Source: Trichuris trichiura (lineage: Eukaryota > Nematoda > Enoplea > Trichinellida > Trichuridae). From it: a DNA stretch of 64,000 nt. Position numbers and translations under genes: made by a program. The DNA lies in assembly GCA_037903355.1 (NCBI GenBank), contig JBAJFE010000020.1, forward strand, positions 286,174-350,173, read 5' to 3'. The notes beneath the pieces were generated by a model. That model did no database searches. It saw nothing but the letters and a program-made list of their open reading frames with translations, and was not told the origin of the DNA. Positions 21,557-32,159 of the stretch are shown piece after piece; the first letter of the stretch is position 1; each line of letters opens with the position of its first letter.

Positions 21557-22900
21557 TTACTCCGATGTTAGGGTATTTATAGGTACTAAGGGGGCGCCAG
21601 TCGGTATGGAACAACAACCCGTTTTACTGATAACAGATGTCCATATCGAGCTGACCTCTACCCCCTTGTCACGGTTAATGGACACATTGGACATGTTATT
21701 GCGAATGAACAGGGACTCCTTTATTTGCCTAAGGCGAAAATGGCTCTCGCGGCAAACGATGGACGGGTGCAGGTCACGTGAACATTGAGAGGAATGCTCA
21801 GCAACCGCGGAGGTGTTCTTCGCTCTTTCCATGGCTTGTAACGGCGGAATAGTTCTGGGACGTCCCCGACGTAACCTGTATATTCCATGTAGTTTCTCTT
21901 CCGCGGATCGGTAACTCTTGAGCGCGTTCATGTGTTCTTTAAATCTGTCAAATAGGGTGTTGCCCGTTTCTCCTATGTAGGAGGCGTTGCAATCACAATT
22001 AATCACATAAACGACGCCAGGTCTCTGTTCGAATGGGACCTTGATCTTATCGTTCCGTACTAAGGAACGAAGGTTGGGGGAAGACTTGAAGAAAATGCGG
22101 AAGCCGTACTGGCGACCCAAACGTTGCAAGTGTTCCCCCAGGCCTACGTAGTACGGAACGGTGAGGACAGGAAGACGATCCCTTTCACTATTTGAGGAGG
22201 AATCGGTCGGGTTCAACCTTCGCGCTATGGTGGAGGAGACGAAGGTTTTTGGGTATCCATTTTTCTCCAACGTCATTGCAATGTGGTGTAACTCAGAATT
22301 CAGGAATTCTGGATCACAGATTGCGATGGCGCGGTCCACCATCCCTGTCACTATACCCCTCTTTACTGACATGGGGTGGTGTGAGGAGAAATGCAGGTAT
22401 CTGCCCGAATGTGTTGGTTTCCTATATACTGTTGTCTTTAAAGACGTGGCACTTCGGTGAACCAACACATCAAGGAAGGGAAGTTTCCTGCCTACTTCCC
22501 TTTCAATTGTAAAGGAAATTTTTCCTGGGAAGATCGAGTTCAGGTGTTTCAAAAGAGCTTCTTCCTCTCCTTTTTTAACAATAGCAAAAATGTCATCTAC
22601 ATAGCGTTTAAACAGGCGGGGAGTGTAATGGTTGTCTGGACTTTCGAAGGCAAGTTCCTCTAAGTGTTCCATGAACAATTCAGCGAGGACCGGGGAAAGC
22701 GGACTGCCCATTGGTGCCCCCTCGTTCTGTCGGAAGAAGCTTTCTTGAAATCTGAAGTAATTCCCTTCACACATACAGAACGAGACTAACTGTACTATTT
22801 GACAAGGCAACAGTTTTGTTCTCTCACTTAAGCTGCTGTCCCCGTCCAATAGGGTTTGTAGTCTGTTGAGGGTGTGTGAAATGGGGATGCTGGTGAAGAG
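21557..22900 (-). CDS. Penelope reverse transcriptase (5'-truncated) with GIY-YIG endonuclease
   Basis: Minus-strand frame open from the truncation point (LFTSIPISHTL, just after motif A) to the stop at 21557, about 445 residues. Motif B lies at GAPMGSPLSP and the catalytic YVDD at KRYVDDIFAI. RT thumb sequence follows, then the GIY-YIG endonuclease (GVVYVINCDCNASYIGETGN, LFDRFKEH). The N-terminal third, including the motif A aspartate, is missing, so it cannot act alone. The frame has no internal stop, so the copy is fairly young. Confidence 0.85.
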   Translation of the reverse strand, partial: LFTSIPISHTLNRLQTLLDGDSSLSERTKLLPCQIVQLVSFCMCEGNYFRFQESFFRQNEGAPMGSPLSPVLAELFMEHLEELAFESPDNHYTPRLFKRYVDDIFAIVKKGEEEALLKHLNSIFPGKISFTIEREVGRKLPFLDVLVHRSATSLKTTVYRKPTHSGRYLHFSSHHPMSVKRGIVTGMVDRAIAICDPEFLNSELHHIAMTLEKNGYPKTFVSSTIARRLNPTDSSSNSERDRLPVLTVPYYVGLGEHLQRLGRQYGFRIFFKSSPNLRSLVRNDKIKVPFEQRPGVVYVINCDCNASYIGETGNTLFDRFKEHMNALKSYRSAEEKLHGIYRLRRGRPRTIPPLQAMERAKNTSAVAEHSSQCSRDLHPSIVCRESHFRLRQIKESLFIRNNMSNVSINRDKGVEVSSIWTSVISKTGCCSIPTGAPLVPINTLTSE

Positions 22901-24260
22901 AAATGATCAAAGGTATCATCCAACCGTTGACCGGAGGAATGGACTCTCACGTAACCAACCACTCAGACTTCTGCACTTCCCTACGCTCGTACCACGTCTC
23001 AAAATCAGACTTTCTGGTAAGTTACGATGTGAAGGATCTCTTCACCAGCATTCCCATTTCACACACCCTCAACAGACTACAAACCCTATTGAACAATGAC
23101 AGCAGCTTAAGTGAGAGAACTAAGCTGTTTCCTTGTCAAATAGTAAAGTTAGTCTCGTTTGTATGTGTGAAGGGAACTACTTCAGGTTTCAAGAAAGCTT
23201 CTTCCGACAGAACGAGGGAGCACCAATGGGCAGTCCACTTTCTCCGGTCCTCGCTGAGTTGTCATGGAGCACCTAGAGGAAATTGCCTTCGAAAGTTCGG
23301 ACAACCATTGCACTCCCCGTCTGTTCAAGCGCTATGTAGATGATATTTTTGCTATTGTTAAAAAAGGACAGGAGGAAGCTCTTTTGAAACACCTGAACTC
23401 GATCTTCCCAGGAAAAATTTCCTTTACAATTGAAAGGGAAGTAGGCAGGAAACTTCCCTTCCTGGATGTGTTGGTTCACCGAAATGCCACGTCTTTAAAG
23501 ACAACAGTATATAGGAAACCAACGCATTCGGACAGATACCTGCATTTCTCCTCACACCACCCCATGTCAGTAAAGAGGGGCATAGTGACAGGGATGGTGG
23601 ACCGCGCCATCGCAATCTGTGATCCAGAATTCCTGAATTCTGAGTTACACCACATTGCAACGACGTTGGAGAAAAATGGCTACCCCAAAACCTTCGTCTC
23701 CTCCACCATAGCGCGAAGGTTGAACCCGACCGATTCCTCCTCAAATAGTGAAAGGGATCGTCTTCCTGTCCTCACCATTCCCGTACTACGTCGGCCTGGG
23801 GGAACACTTGCAACGTCTGGGTCGCCAGTACGGCTTCCGCATTTTCTTCAAGTCTTCCCCCAACCTTCGTTCCTTAGTGCGGAACGATAAGATCAAGGTC
23901 CCATTCGAACAGAGACCTGGCGTCGTTTATGTGATTAATTGTGATTGCAACGCCTCCTACATAGGAGAAACGGGCAATACGTTATTTGACAGATTTAAAG
24001 AACACATGAATGCGCTCAAGAGTTACCGATCCGCGGAAGATGAACTGCATGGAATATACAGGATACGTCGGGGACGTCCTAGAACTATTCCGCCTTTACA
24101 AGCCATGGAAAAAGCGAAGAACACCTCCGCGGTTGCTGAGCATTCCTCTCAATGTTCACGTGACCTGCACCCGTCCATCATTTGCCGCGAGAGCCATTTT
24201 CGCCTTAGGCAAATAAAGGAGTCCCTGTTCATTCGCAATAACGTCCAATGTGTCCATTAA
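22901..24260 (+). pseudogene. Penelope reverse transcriptase/GIY-YIG, second copy with frameshifts
   Basis: Plus-strand mirror of the left copy but about 130 nt longer at the 5' side, so it keeps motif A (FLVSYDVKDLFTSIP, near 23,015). Frameshifts near 23,155-23,270 and 23,780 break it into three frames. YVDD lies near 23,335-23,345. The GIY-YIG domain (about 23,920-24,010) is open. Confidence 0.85.
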
Positions 24261-24390
24261 CCGTGACAAGGGGGTAGAGGTCAGCTCGATATGGACATCT
24301 GTTATCAGTAAAACGGGTTGTTGTTCCATACCGACTGGCGCCCCCTTAGTACCTATAAATACCCTAACATCGGAGTAAAAGTACCATTAC

Positions 24391-24440
24391 CACCATCGCT
24401 GACGACGGGACAAGGTTAGTCCCGAAAGCTCCGAAACTGT
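24391..24440 (+). ncRNA. Hammerhead-ribozyme motif in the right Penelope copy
   Basis: CTGACGA at 24399-24405, stem II GGGAC/GTCCC, GAAA at 24424-24427, then GCTC with predicted cleavage after C24431. CGA pairs with TCG just before the core (stem I). A one-base bulge (C24406) precedes stem II, as I recall for Penelope-type hammerheads. Penelope-like elements are known to carry such ribozymes in their terminal repeats. Confidence 0.7.
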
Positions 24441-24562
24441 TAAGAATTGTTCTGTATTTTTCCTTAATAATTGCTCATCCATCCGTTGGTAGGGCATTTG
24501 CTTCGGTTTAATTTCAGAACCCATCAACGGGCAAGAACACATACCGTATGAAGTAGTGATGA

Positions 24563-24575
24563 CGAACTACTGGTT
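24563..24575 (+). repeat. 13-bp target-site duplication of the Penelope dimer, right
   Basis: Exact copy of 21323-21335. Confidence 0.7.
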
Positions 24576-25019
24576 CCAAAAATTAAAATAAAGTATCCTA
24601 TTTCAGCATTAATGTTGGCAGATTATTACAAGCACGGTTTTATTGTGGAACCGAAAAACTGTTTTTTGTGCTTAACAGTTTCTTCCCATTGGCTGCATAA
24701 GCAATGTCTGCATACCTAACTAACGTATGAACGATGCTGATTACTAATTCAACATGGCTTAATGTACAAAGCTTCAGAATAGACTCCATTAATCATCGGC
24801 ACGCTGATATCTACCACAGAATCTTATTGTTGTTTGAAATGACCTGTAGCAAATGATCAAATAAAGAGATAACTTTACACTACTTGTATGCACGACTTGC
24901 AAATTTTTTCGTTTACTTTGCTTTGGCTTTTTTCAAATAAACGATTGACTGTTTTCCTTCTTAGGACTCAGTTTCCTCTCACAATGTTCTCCTGATTGTT
25001 CGTCAGAAACTCTCGGAGG
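24576..25019. other. Upstream region of the PDE12-type gene
   Basis: No coding exon recognised. An acceptor-like TTCCTTCTTAG at about 24,954-24,964 lies 55 bp before the start codon. It could end a 5'-UTR intron or receive a spliced leader. Confidence 0.4.
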
Positions 25020-27903
25020 ATGGCAATGACGTTACCATCATCAACTGCTGCGGCCGCACAAACCGATCAGGAGCGTATTCGCCTCATGAAGCAACTAAAC
25101 GCCGAACTGTTAGACCAGTCAGTACTTTACGTACTCGAAACTGAAGACAAGCTAAAACTGTTGCTGCCCTTTGCTACTGGTGTGGACAAGACGGAACTTG
25201 TATTTATGAGGGAACGCAAGGCGCTTGCAACAGACACTATCACTCGTATGGTGATTAAGATAAACCATCTCAAAAAGCCAAAACGCAAGCAACTGCGCAA
25301 AAAGCAGACCCTTTCATGTAACGAGTTTAATGACTGTGTTGAATCACAATTGACCGTTAAAGATGTAGTTGTGAGAGATAGTGTTGGCAATATTGTCGAT
25401 TCCTTTAGTTGGAGCACTGAAGATTTGTTTTTTCATTCAAAGGGTTACTCTATGACCATTGGTGAGCAGGTCTACCGAATCGTAAGCGAAATGCCAACGG
25501 TAACGAAACTCAAAGTCGAATGTGACTTAATGGTTGGTCTTAGTGCATATCCAATTTTTTCCGTCCGTAATGGAAGTAGGAATGATTGCCAATTTTACTG
25601 GTACGTAAAGGAGATGAATGAGACAGAAAATGGTAGCTCGACTTGTCCAAGCAAACAGTTGGAGTTGGAACGGTTGGTTCTTCCTGGCTGGACCCTTCGT
25701 AGCAAATCTTGCGTGTTTGTTCCGAAGGTAGAAGATGTTGGCAAAGAGGTATGTTTAGTCTGTTTCCCAAATGGATCTGCGGGTGTCGGCCTTCCAAGAG
25801 CTTATTTGTGCGGGCGGCCTGTCGGGCATGGACCTGCAAGTGTCATTTGGAAAGAGCGTCATATTTTGTGCCAGAAGACCCCTTTGCCTCATGATGTGTA
25901 GGCGTGTCGAATAATCATAGATTCCTGTTGTTTCACATTCTCCATTTTAGGATCCGGTTAATGTCTTACAACATACTTGCTGATTTGTACTTGGATTTAA
26001 AATTGCCGCCAGATGAATTGTATTTTAAGTATTGTCCGGTGGAATATCAACGTTGCGGTTATAGAACTTCATTGCTAATGAATGAGATTCCTGGTAAGAT
26101 TGCTCGTCCAAAATGGATTTGGAACATTGTGACTGAGAAAGGTTATCTAGCATTGCAGCACCTGTATTCACTGTCATGCAAAGGTTTTACTGTGCATTCT
26201 ATGTACCATTCTACGATAGACTCAGCTGATTCTCCGGCCTAAAATTCTGACCTCAGACATATGAGTAACACTTTAGTTTTAATCTTTTGAAAATATCGTC
26301 CACTCTTTTTCTTTCTGAAAGAATGCCTTAATATTTTCAATTTACACTTTTACCTGTTAGTTGAACCCGGTTTTTGTCCATCTTAAGCGAAGCTGAAGTT
26401 CTAAGAAGCGCCACTGTGGTGACCTTTTGTTCTTTCATTTTCCAACCTTTCTGAAGATTAGACATCTTTTTGGCGACTTTGTATGAGAGAAAATAAAAGA
26501 GTATTGTATTTTCATTGTTTCTTGTTCGACAGGTTACAAAGCAGACCTGATTTGTTTGCAAGAAGTTGACATGCGGCTATTCGATGGTTTGTGGGCCCCC
26601 TTTTTAAACGAATTCGGTTTGTGCGGCAATTTCCACTGCAAAGTTGGTGACATAACGGAAGGCCTAGCGATTTTCTTCAATAGAGATAAATTCAGGTATG
26701 CATGTTTTACTGTTGACTGTTAATATTGAAGCTGAATCCATGATCTTGTAGTCTTGTCAAGTGCGAAAACGTTGTTTTATCAGAATTAGTCGCATCCCGG
26801 TCTTCCGATTTGGAATACTTAGACGATTGTTTAAAAACAAACGATGAAGTGCAGCAGTTGTTCATGAGTCGGCCTCAAGTTTTGCAGGTATACCTAACTC
26901 CAATCTGCATATTGCAATTTTTGCTTTCACTAACCAACGTGAGAACTTAAATAATTTGTATACGTTCAGGCTCAGATGCTTAAGACTCAAAAAACTGGTG
27001 ACGTAGCCAAAGCAAAATTTGTTCCGCCATTCAGGAATAAACTTTGCGGAGAATTTCGTCCTTGAGCAATAGAAGTGCAATTAAGTATAGGCTTTTATGT
27101 AGCAACTTTTAGAATTGCTAACTGCATTGCTGAGCAATGAATTGTCGATTTGATTGTTTCAACAATTGTCGAATGAATTGTCGATTTGATTGTTTCAACA
27201 ATTTCTTCAGGTATCTGTGCTCAGTTGTTCATTCAATGAAGATGTGATAATAATTGTTGCAAATATACATTTGCATTCAAAGTCACCTGATAGCTACATT
27301 CGCTTACTGCAAGTCGCAATTTGCATAAAACACTTGGAAAGCGTAGTAGCATCTGTTCAATTTTCGGTAAGCCATTTTCTACCACCGGTAAATTGTATGA
27401 CCGTATCTGATGAGCAAAATACGGTTGCAAAAGCTATAATATGCTTTTTTTAGTTTCCAGACAAACATGTATCCGTTTTATTTTGTGGCGACTTGAATAG
27501 TACTCCGGAAATGTCAGTTCATAGATTGCTTACAACAGGCGTTGTGCATAAGGATGACTCAGACTGGAGAAAAGGTGATTATTGAATTTAAATATTATTG
27601 TCATGTGATCACTGTTCATTTGACGTAGGAGAATTTCCAGGCTTTGATGGCCTCGAGATAAAAACGTCTTTGAAGATGATTTGCCTGTCTGATACGTCCA
27701 TGTTGACGAACATTACAGAAAATTTTTTTGGCTGCCTCGATTATGTCTATGCAAGTAGAGAATTTCAAGTACGAAATGTTTTTCCCGCACCTCCATCAGA
27801 GATTTTGTTCGAACATCGTGGTTTGCCTTCAGTCTCAGGTCCATCGGACCATATTCCATTGCTTATGGACATTGAAATAGATAAGAATGTATGTAAAAAC
27901 TAG
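25020..27903 (+). CDS. PDE12: 2',5'-phosphodiesterase 12 (mitochondrial RNA deadenylase type)
   Basis: Seven exons join in phase: 25020-25897, 25951-26093, 26533-26695, 26752-26887, 27211-27366, 27454-27574 and 27629-27903, giving 623 residues (human PDE12 has 609). The first exon is the N-terminal domain. The exonuclease/endonuclease/phosphatase domain starts at LMSYNILADLY. It shows the metal-binding Glu in ICLQEVD, NIHLHSKSP, FCGDLNSTPEM and the final PSDHIPL. The LDYVYASREF block before the end is also typical. The enzyme degrades 2',5'-oligoadenylates and shortens poly(A) on mitochondrial RNA. I chose ATG 25020 because an in-frame stop lies just upstream; ATG 25026 is an alternative. Introns of 53-56 nt alternate with ones of 439 and 323 nt. 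No clear mitochondrial presequence is visible in the first residues. Confidence 0.9.
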
Positions 27904-28825
27904 GAATGTTTCTATGAGACTTCAGAGTCGAACTGTCCTTGTTGGTTGAATACAAGTTTACGTTTCTAATTGTTTATTTCTGTGTTTCTAGCGTTTCGAA
28001 GTAACCTTTAAAGGCTGATTGCAATACGTTTTCCTTTGGGACATAATTTTCATAAAGCAAAGTTTCACAGTGGGGCTATCGTATCCATCGCTGATGGTTC
28101 CAAGACTTCCAATTTATAATGCAACTCAATACACAAAATAACAAATAATCTGCCTTTAACCTGGATGTTTCATCTCGTATACATGAAAAGATTTCTGACT
28201 ACAATACAGACTAAGTAAACAGCTTTTACATAGTTTACTGTGAAGAATAATCACAAGAACTATATATGCCAAGGCATCCTAGACACCTGCGTTAATTATC
28301 TCTAGGGAGCACCAAGCAACAAAGTAGTATGTTCTTTCTTTAAGCGCTCAAAGATAAATTGGGCTTCATAATCTACGCGGCCTTGAAATATGATTGGTTG
28401 TCCACACATGAAGACTTCTTGCTGGTGAGGAAGTGCTCTGATCGCTGGCTGTCTTTGTGTCAGTCATATCATCATGTGGGAAGTGGCTGCGTAGAAAACA
28501 AATAGCGAATGAGCACTTCTGAAACGCAAGTAATGTTTAAAAAACAATGCTGCAAACTAACTGATAAGCGACGATAGAACACATGGGCAATGTTTCGGAA
28601 TGTTGCGCAAATTTCTTCACATGCCATTTTCAGACATGTCCAAAGTATTGAGACTCTGCTTTCTGAATCACTGGCATGGACGGAAAATGTATTAGTAGCG
28701 CATCAGAAAAGCTTACAGGAAATCTCTGACAATGCGCATATCCAAACATACTAAAAATACGTTAGGCTCTCATTAAAAGATAGGATTGCAGCTGTGTATC
28801 CGGGTTAATACAGCAGCAGTAGTAT
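27904..28825. other. Intergenic, nothing recognised
   Basis: Downstream of the PDE12-type gene. No exon, repeat or terminal inverted repeat was identified. Confidence 0.35.
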
Positions 28826-28827
28826 TA

Positions 28828-29854
28828 CAGGCAGTTCTCGTATAACGCGAGCGTTTGGTCACTTCAAAATCTAGAAAAATCTCGCGTTATATGAAATCAC
28901 GTTATAGGAGACATGTAAAGTATAGGAACATCACGATTTGGTTCAAAGCGTCAGAAGGATTGTTTACTTGTAAACAACAACGGAGAGATATCCTAAATAC
29001 GCTGGGTTGAAACAGGAATTATGATGTACCTGAGCTACTTATTCTACCGTTAGGCACGCTGACGTATGGATCCTCTTACACGGGGTCTGAATAACATCAT
29101 CTTTTACGGCGATCATACATTAACGGCGGAGCTTTTATGATAGAACTCTTTACCGCGGACAGAGTTCAAACTGGTTTTCAGGAGCGGCGTGCTTGCGTCT
29201 TTAGCTTGTGGAAAGAGTCCCTCTCAGTACTAAAATAAACGACCTCATACCCAGGAAAGAATGGATTTCCGTTGGATTCACTTTTTTAATCTCACTATCC
29301 TTTGTTACGGGCGAACTGAGGTCTTATTAGATGTAGAAGGTAGTGCTTCCTCATCGTCACAATGTTTCTTCATAGCAGTAAAGTACAATTCGAGGTTCTT
29401 TTGTTTCGCACGTGTACTTCTTTCGTACAGGAGCTGCTTATATGGCTCCAAGCAAGCTCGGATACCTCTTGTGGTTTTCCCACTGCGTTCTGCATTACAA
29501 TGATTGTCCTCGAGCCATTGTAAACGCTGTTCAATAGTTTCCAGGGTATCTGACAGCTCAGCAGTGGTCATTTGTCGCGGAGGAGGCGGAGGAACTTCTT
29601 GATTTTCATCATCTTCTCTTCCTTCTGCTTCTCCTGCTACAGAAAGTTCCTGCAGCTCCTCGGTGGTCAGCTCATCCGGTTGACAATTCAAAATGTCCTC
29701 AATATCCTGATATTGAGACTGAGACTTTGCCATACGTCCGCGCTTTCCAGCCGGCGAAATCGCGTAAGAGCGAAAACAGAGTCGCGTTATATGAGAAAGT
29801 GCTACGATTTCAAAACCGCGTATGAGCGAAAAAGCGTTATACGAGAACTACCTG
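28828..29854. mobile_element. Tigger/pogo-type element, internally deleted
   Basis: Terminal inverted repeats (CAGgCAGTTCTCGTATAACGC at the left, its complement with one mismatch ending at 29854) are flanked by TA on both sides (28826-28827 and 29855-29856). Only the transposase C-terminus remains inside. The terminal repeat differs from the element at 5044, so this is a second family. Confidence 0.8.
29305..29733 (-). pseudogene. Tigger transposase C-terminal remnant (142 aa open frame)
   Basis: Minus-strand frame MAKSQSQYQDIEDILNCQPD..., acidic, with a PPPPP run, then TIEQRLQWLEDNHCNAERSG and a basic helical tail ending in a Ser/Thr-rich stretch. This matches the C-terminal part of Tigger/TIGD-type transposases. 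The CENP-B-like DNA-binding and DDE catalytic domains are absent. Confidence 0.65.
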
Positions 29855-30243
29855 TATATGCAGCGGGCGATGCCCTGTTCTTCTCAAAGATGACTTGACT
29901 GTTTTCGGTGTGAAAAACAATGTTCAATGAAGTTCGCGCTCGCAGCGAACAAACTTAAAGTTGGTTTTCTATATGCCTTTAAGATCCTCAAGTAAATGTT
30001 CGCGCGTAGTCTTGCGCAGAAATATTTAACCTCTAACTTGAAGTTGTTCAATTTAGTCGAGTATAAATGTTGCTTGCTGTAAATAAAAGGTGGCATCATT
30101 TTAGTCTAACAGTTTTTCGCTCACTGATATTTTGCAGGGAGAGTAAATATGAAGTTTGTTCTTTATTTTCTACAAAACAGATCGTGCATTCTGCGAAACG
30201 GATAGTTCATTCTTCTTCATTATTTGTTCATAATCTTGATAAG

Positions 30244-30692
30244 GTAAGTCGTCTTATGGGTGCGTGCCCACTTGTCAGTGCAAATGAAGAACCGCACAAA
30301 CGCTTGCTGTTACAATACATTCAGGACAGCCTTTTCCTCATCTCGCTTGCAACCAATAATACATTTGGTACGTAGCAGCGTACGCTTTGGTAATTCTAAT
30401 CACGATTTACTCGTATTCTGATTGACCAATATAGTTTTCAGGGTGTATGCTGACCCATTTTCAACGTCGTTATGAATGGACATTCAAAGTCGAATTAACC
30501 GAAAATAAAAAGAAGTTTGGGCGGCGTGATCTTCAGCACACAGTTATTAACTCACTGTTTGTACTTTTGTGTCGCTATTTCTGGCATGCAGACATGCTTT
30601 TTTATCGTACTTTAAGTTGTGATTCCTATGTGATAGTTGGTTTGGCTGCTGTTGCAGGTCTTCTTTTCATACTGTTCTCCACTTTCCTCTGA
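30244..30692 (+). CDS. Hypothetical membrane protein, at least two exons
   Basis: An open segment (in frame from 30244 or earlier to 30367) ends ACA TTT G before GTACGT. It joins in phase to 30442-30692 after TTTTCAG. The joined reading is ...ISLATNNTFG-CMLTHFQRRYEWTFKVEL..., with a basic patch (NKKKFGRRDLQ) and a C-terminal hydrophobic segment (YVIVGLAAVAGLLFILFSTFL) like a membrane anchor. The intron is 74 nt. Upstream, a GTAAGT at 30242 and TTTTGCAG near 30,137 could be other splice sites. A later open segment (30766-30960) might be an alternative last exon. I do not recognise the family. Confidence 0.4.
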
Positions 30693-30960
30693 GAAGCACA
30701 GAAACCTCGTCTGCGTCATTCGACCATTAGTGCTACTCCTATTCTAATCGGTTGAATAGCAACAGTTGGGTTCCGCAGTTGATTTTGTTAGTTCATATGT
30801 CGCTGACGTCAGTACTGCTTTTAAGATTGTTGATTTAGCTCTGCTTGATGAAAAGTTTTCTTTTAATTCTTTAAGGAAAGTTCTTTTGAAATTCACCGGT
30901 TGTACTATTATCTATTTTTCTAGTATAGCAGGTTCCAATTACACTGGACCTGAAATTTAA

Positions 30961-32072
30961 TCCGAGCGGACTGAACACTCAGAGCCTTAAGTTGTCGTTA
31001 TGCAGTTATGCGCTCAGGATAGGAATTGGTGGTTCCCGAAAGCTTCACCAATAAAACATTTAACGGGTAGCAATTCTGTATCAACATTGTGGTACCTGTG
31101 TTTAACCCATTTCTTTCTATTACCGTGTGGCTAGTTGAAAATAAAATGTGGAAAATAAAATCAGAGGCACGCTTGAGACCAGTAGCCTTTCTTTGGAAAA
31201 CGGAGGGCAGTTTGTTTTTTTAAACCCTCAGTTCAACGTTTCTCAAGGTCGCGTTTGCCGCTGCCCCTTTTACAGCTGTGAACTCACCGCTACCCGTGGT
31301 TTGACTGGTGCACACAAAATGGCGGCAGAAAGACTGTGAAGCAGAACGTCAGAAATCATCAAACTTACTCGTTCACCCAAGCTTACATTCCCGTCATTTT
31401 TCTGTTCCATCGAAACTCTGGAGAAACAGTTGGGCAGAATGAGTGGTCTAGGCCGTTTCTTCCTTTCTGCTTCGCTCCTTTTCGCACGAATTTGCATCAG
31501 CCGACCACCTCGCACAGACTCTGAGCTCAGAGCTCTAAAAGGGCTGGAACTGTGAGCCTGAGCTCGAGAAACACTGCTTTAGACCTTTTAAAAAGGAGCA
31601 CACTTCCAGCGTATTGCACTTTCTGGTTAATTCGCACTGTTACTGATGCGAGAATCTTTTTATCCTTTAGCAAGTCTTCTCCAAGGAAAAACTATCTGGT
31701 GCGCTCTCTACATAACACTATTTTACTTGTATACATATATATATATATATAACTCCACTTGCTTATTTTGTTTTGGTTTGCATTTTGTGGAATGCATTTA
31801 TCACTTTCGAGTAGCGCGCTACGTTGACGCTTAGTCCAGTGTTCGTGTAATGGACTAAATAACATTAAATTAGGTTTACAGAAATTACCAACGCAGGTAG
31901 GCGGCTGTTTTTGTGGCGCAAAAAAGATGTTGAACCTGTTAGTTTTGAGTTGTTGAGCTTCTACATATTCTTTCTACGCGCCGTAATCTTGCTGTATTCT
32001 GTTTGAAGATGTGGGCTATCTTTTTAACGCGCAGTCGTGGTGCTGTTAGCCTGCTATGCTGACTTGATATAT
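30961..32072. other. Intergenic, nothing recognised
   Basis: AT-rich sequence including a (TA)n run at 31733-31751 and an AATAAA at about 31,049 that could serve the upstream hypothetical gene. No coding exon seen. Confidence 0.35.
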
Positions 32073-32113
32073 GTACGTATATGTGCAGCCTACCTAAGGG
32101 CCATATAAAGAGC
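32073..32113 (+). promoter_or_regulatory. Dyad/TATA promoter-like module, copy 3 (divergent)
   Basis: Aligns without gaps to the other 41-bp modules. The TATA box is at 32104 and TATAAAG is conserved, while the outer GTTC/GAAC ends have changed. A GTAAGT donor-like site is 50 bp past the TATA box at 32154. The upstream AACCTG box is farther away (171 bp) and AGTTGG is absent, so this copy is the least certain. Confidence 0.35.
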
Positions 32114-32159
32114 ATTTCTTGAACGACAAGATAAGATGCCGGCTTTTCAGTGGGTAAGT

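Larger units (their letters stand above)
21336..24562. mobile_element. Head-to-head inverted dimer of Penelope-like retroelements
   Basis: Two nearly identical copies (about 95% or better by eye) lie in opposite orientation: 21336-22900 on minus and 22901-24562 on plus. Their 5'-truncated ends meet in the centre and their 3' ends point outward. One 13-bp direct repeat flanks the whole pair, so it likely entered as one event. Both carry reverse transcriptase plus a C-terminal GIY-YIG endonuclease and a hammerhead-like motif near the 3' end. Inverted and truncated dimers are a known feature of Penelope-like elements. Confidence 0.85.

Noticed and set aside
21336..24562. Penelope palindrome as a CRISPR-like or assembly-collapsed repeat
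   Set aside because: No spaced short repeats. The arms encode RT and GIY-YIG domains, differ in places and share one target duplication, so a real insertion is more likely.
30766..30960. 64-aa open frame after CAACAG as a third exon of the hypothetical membrane gene
   Set aside because: No donor in phase was found before the stop of the previous exon. Kept only as a possibility.
31030..31050. CCCGAAAGCTTC as in the hammerhead 3' half
   Set aside because: No CTGANGA upstream at a usable distance and no flanking pairing.
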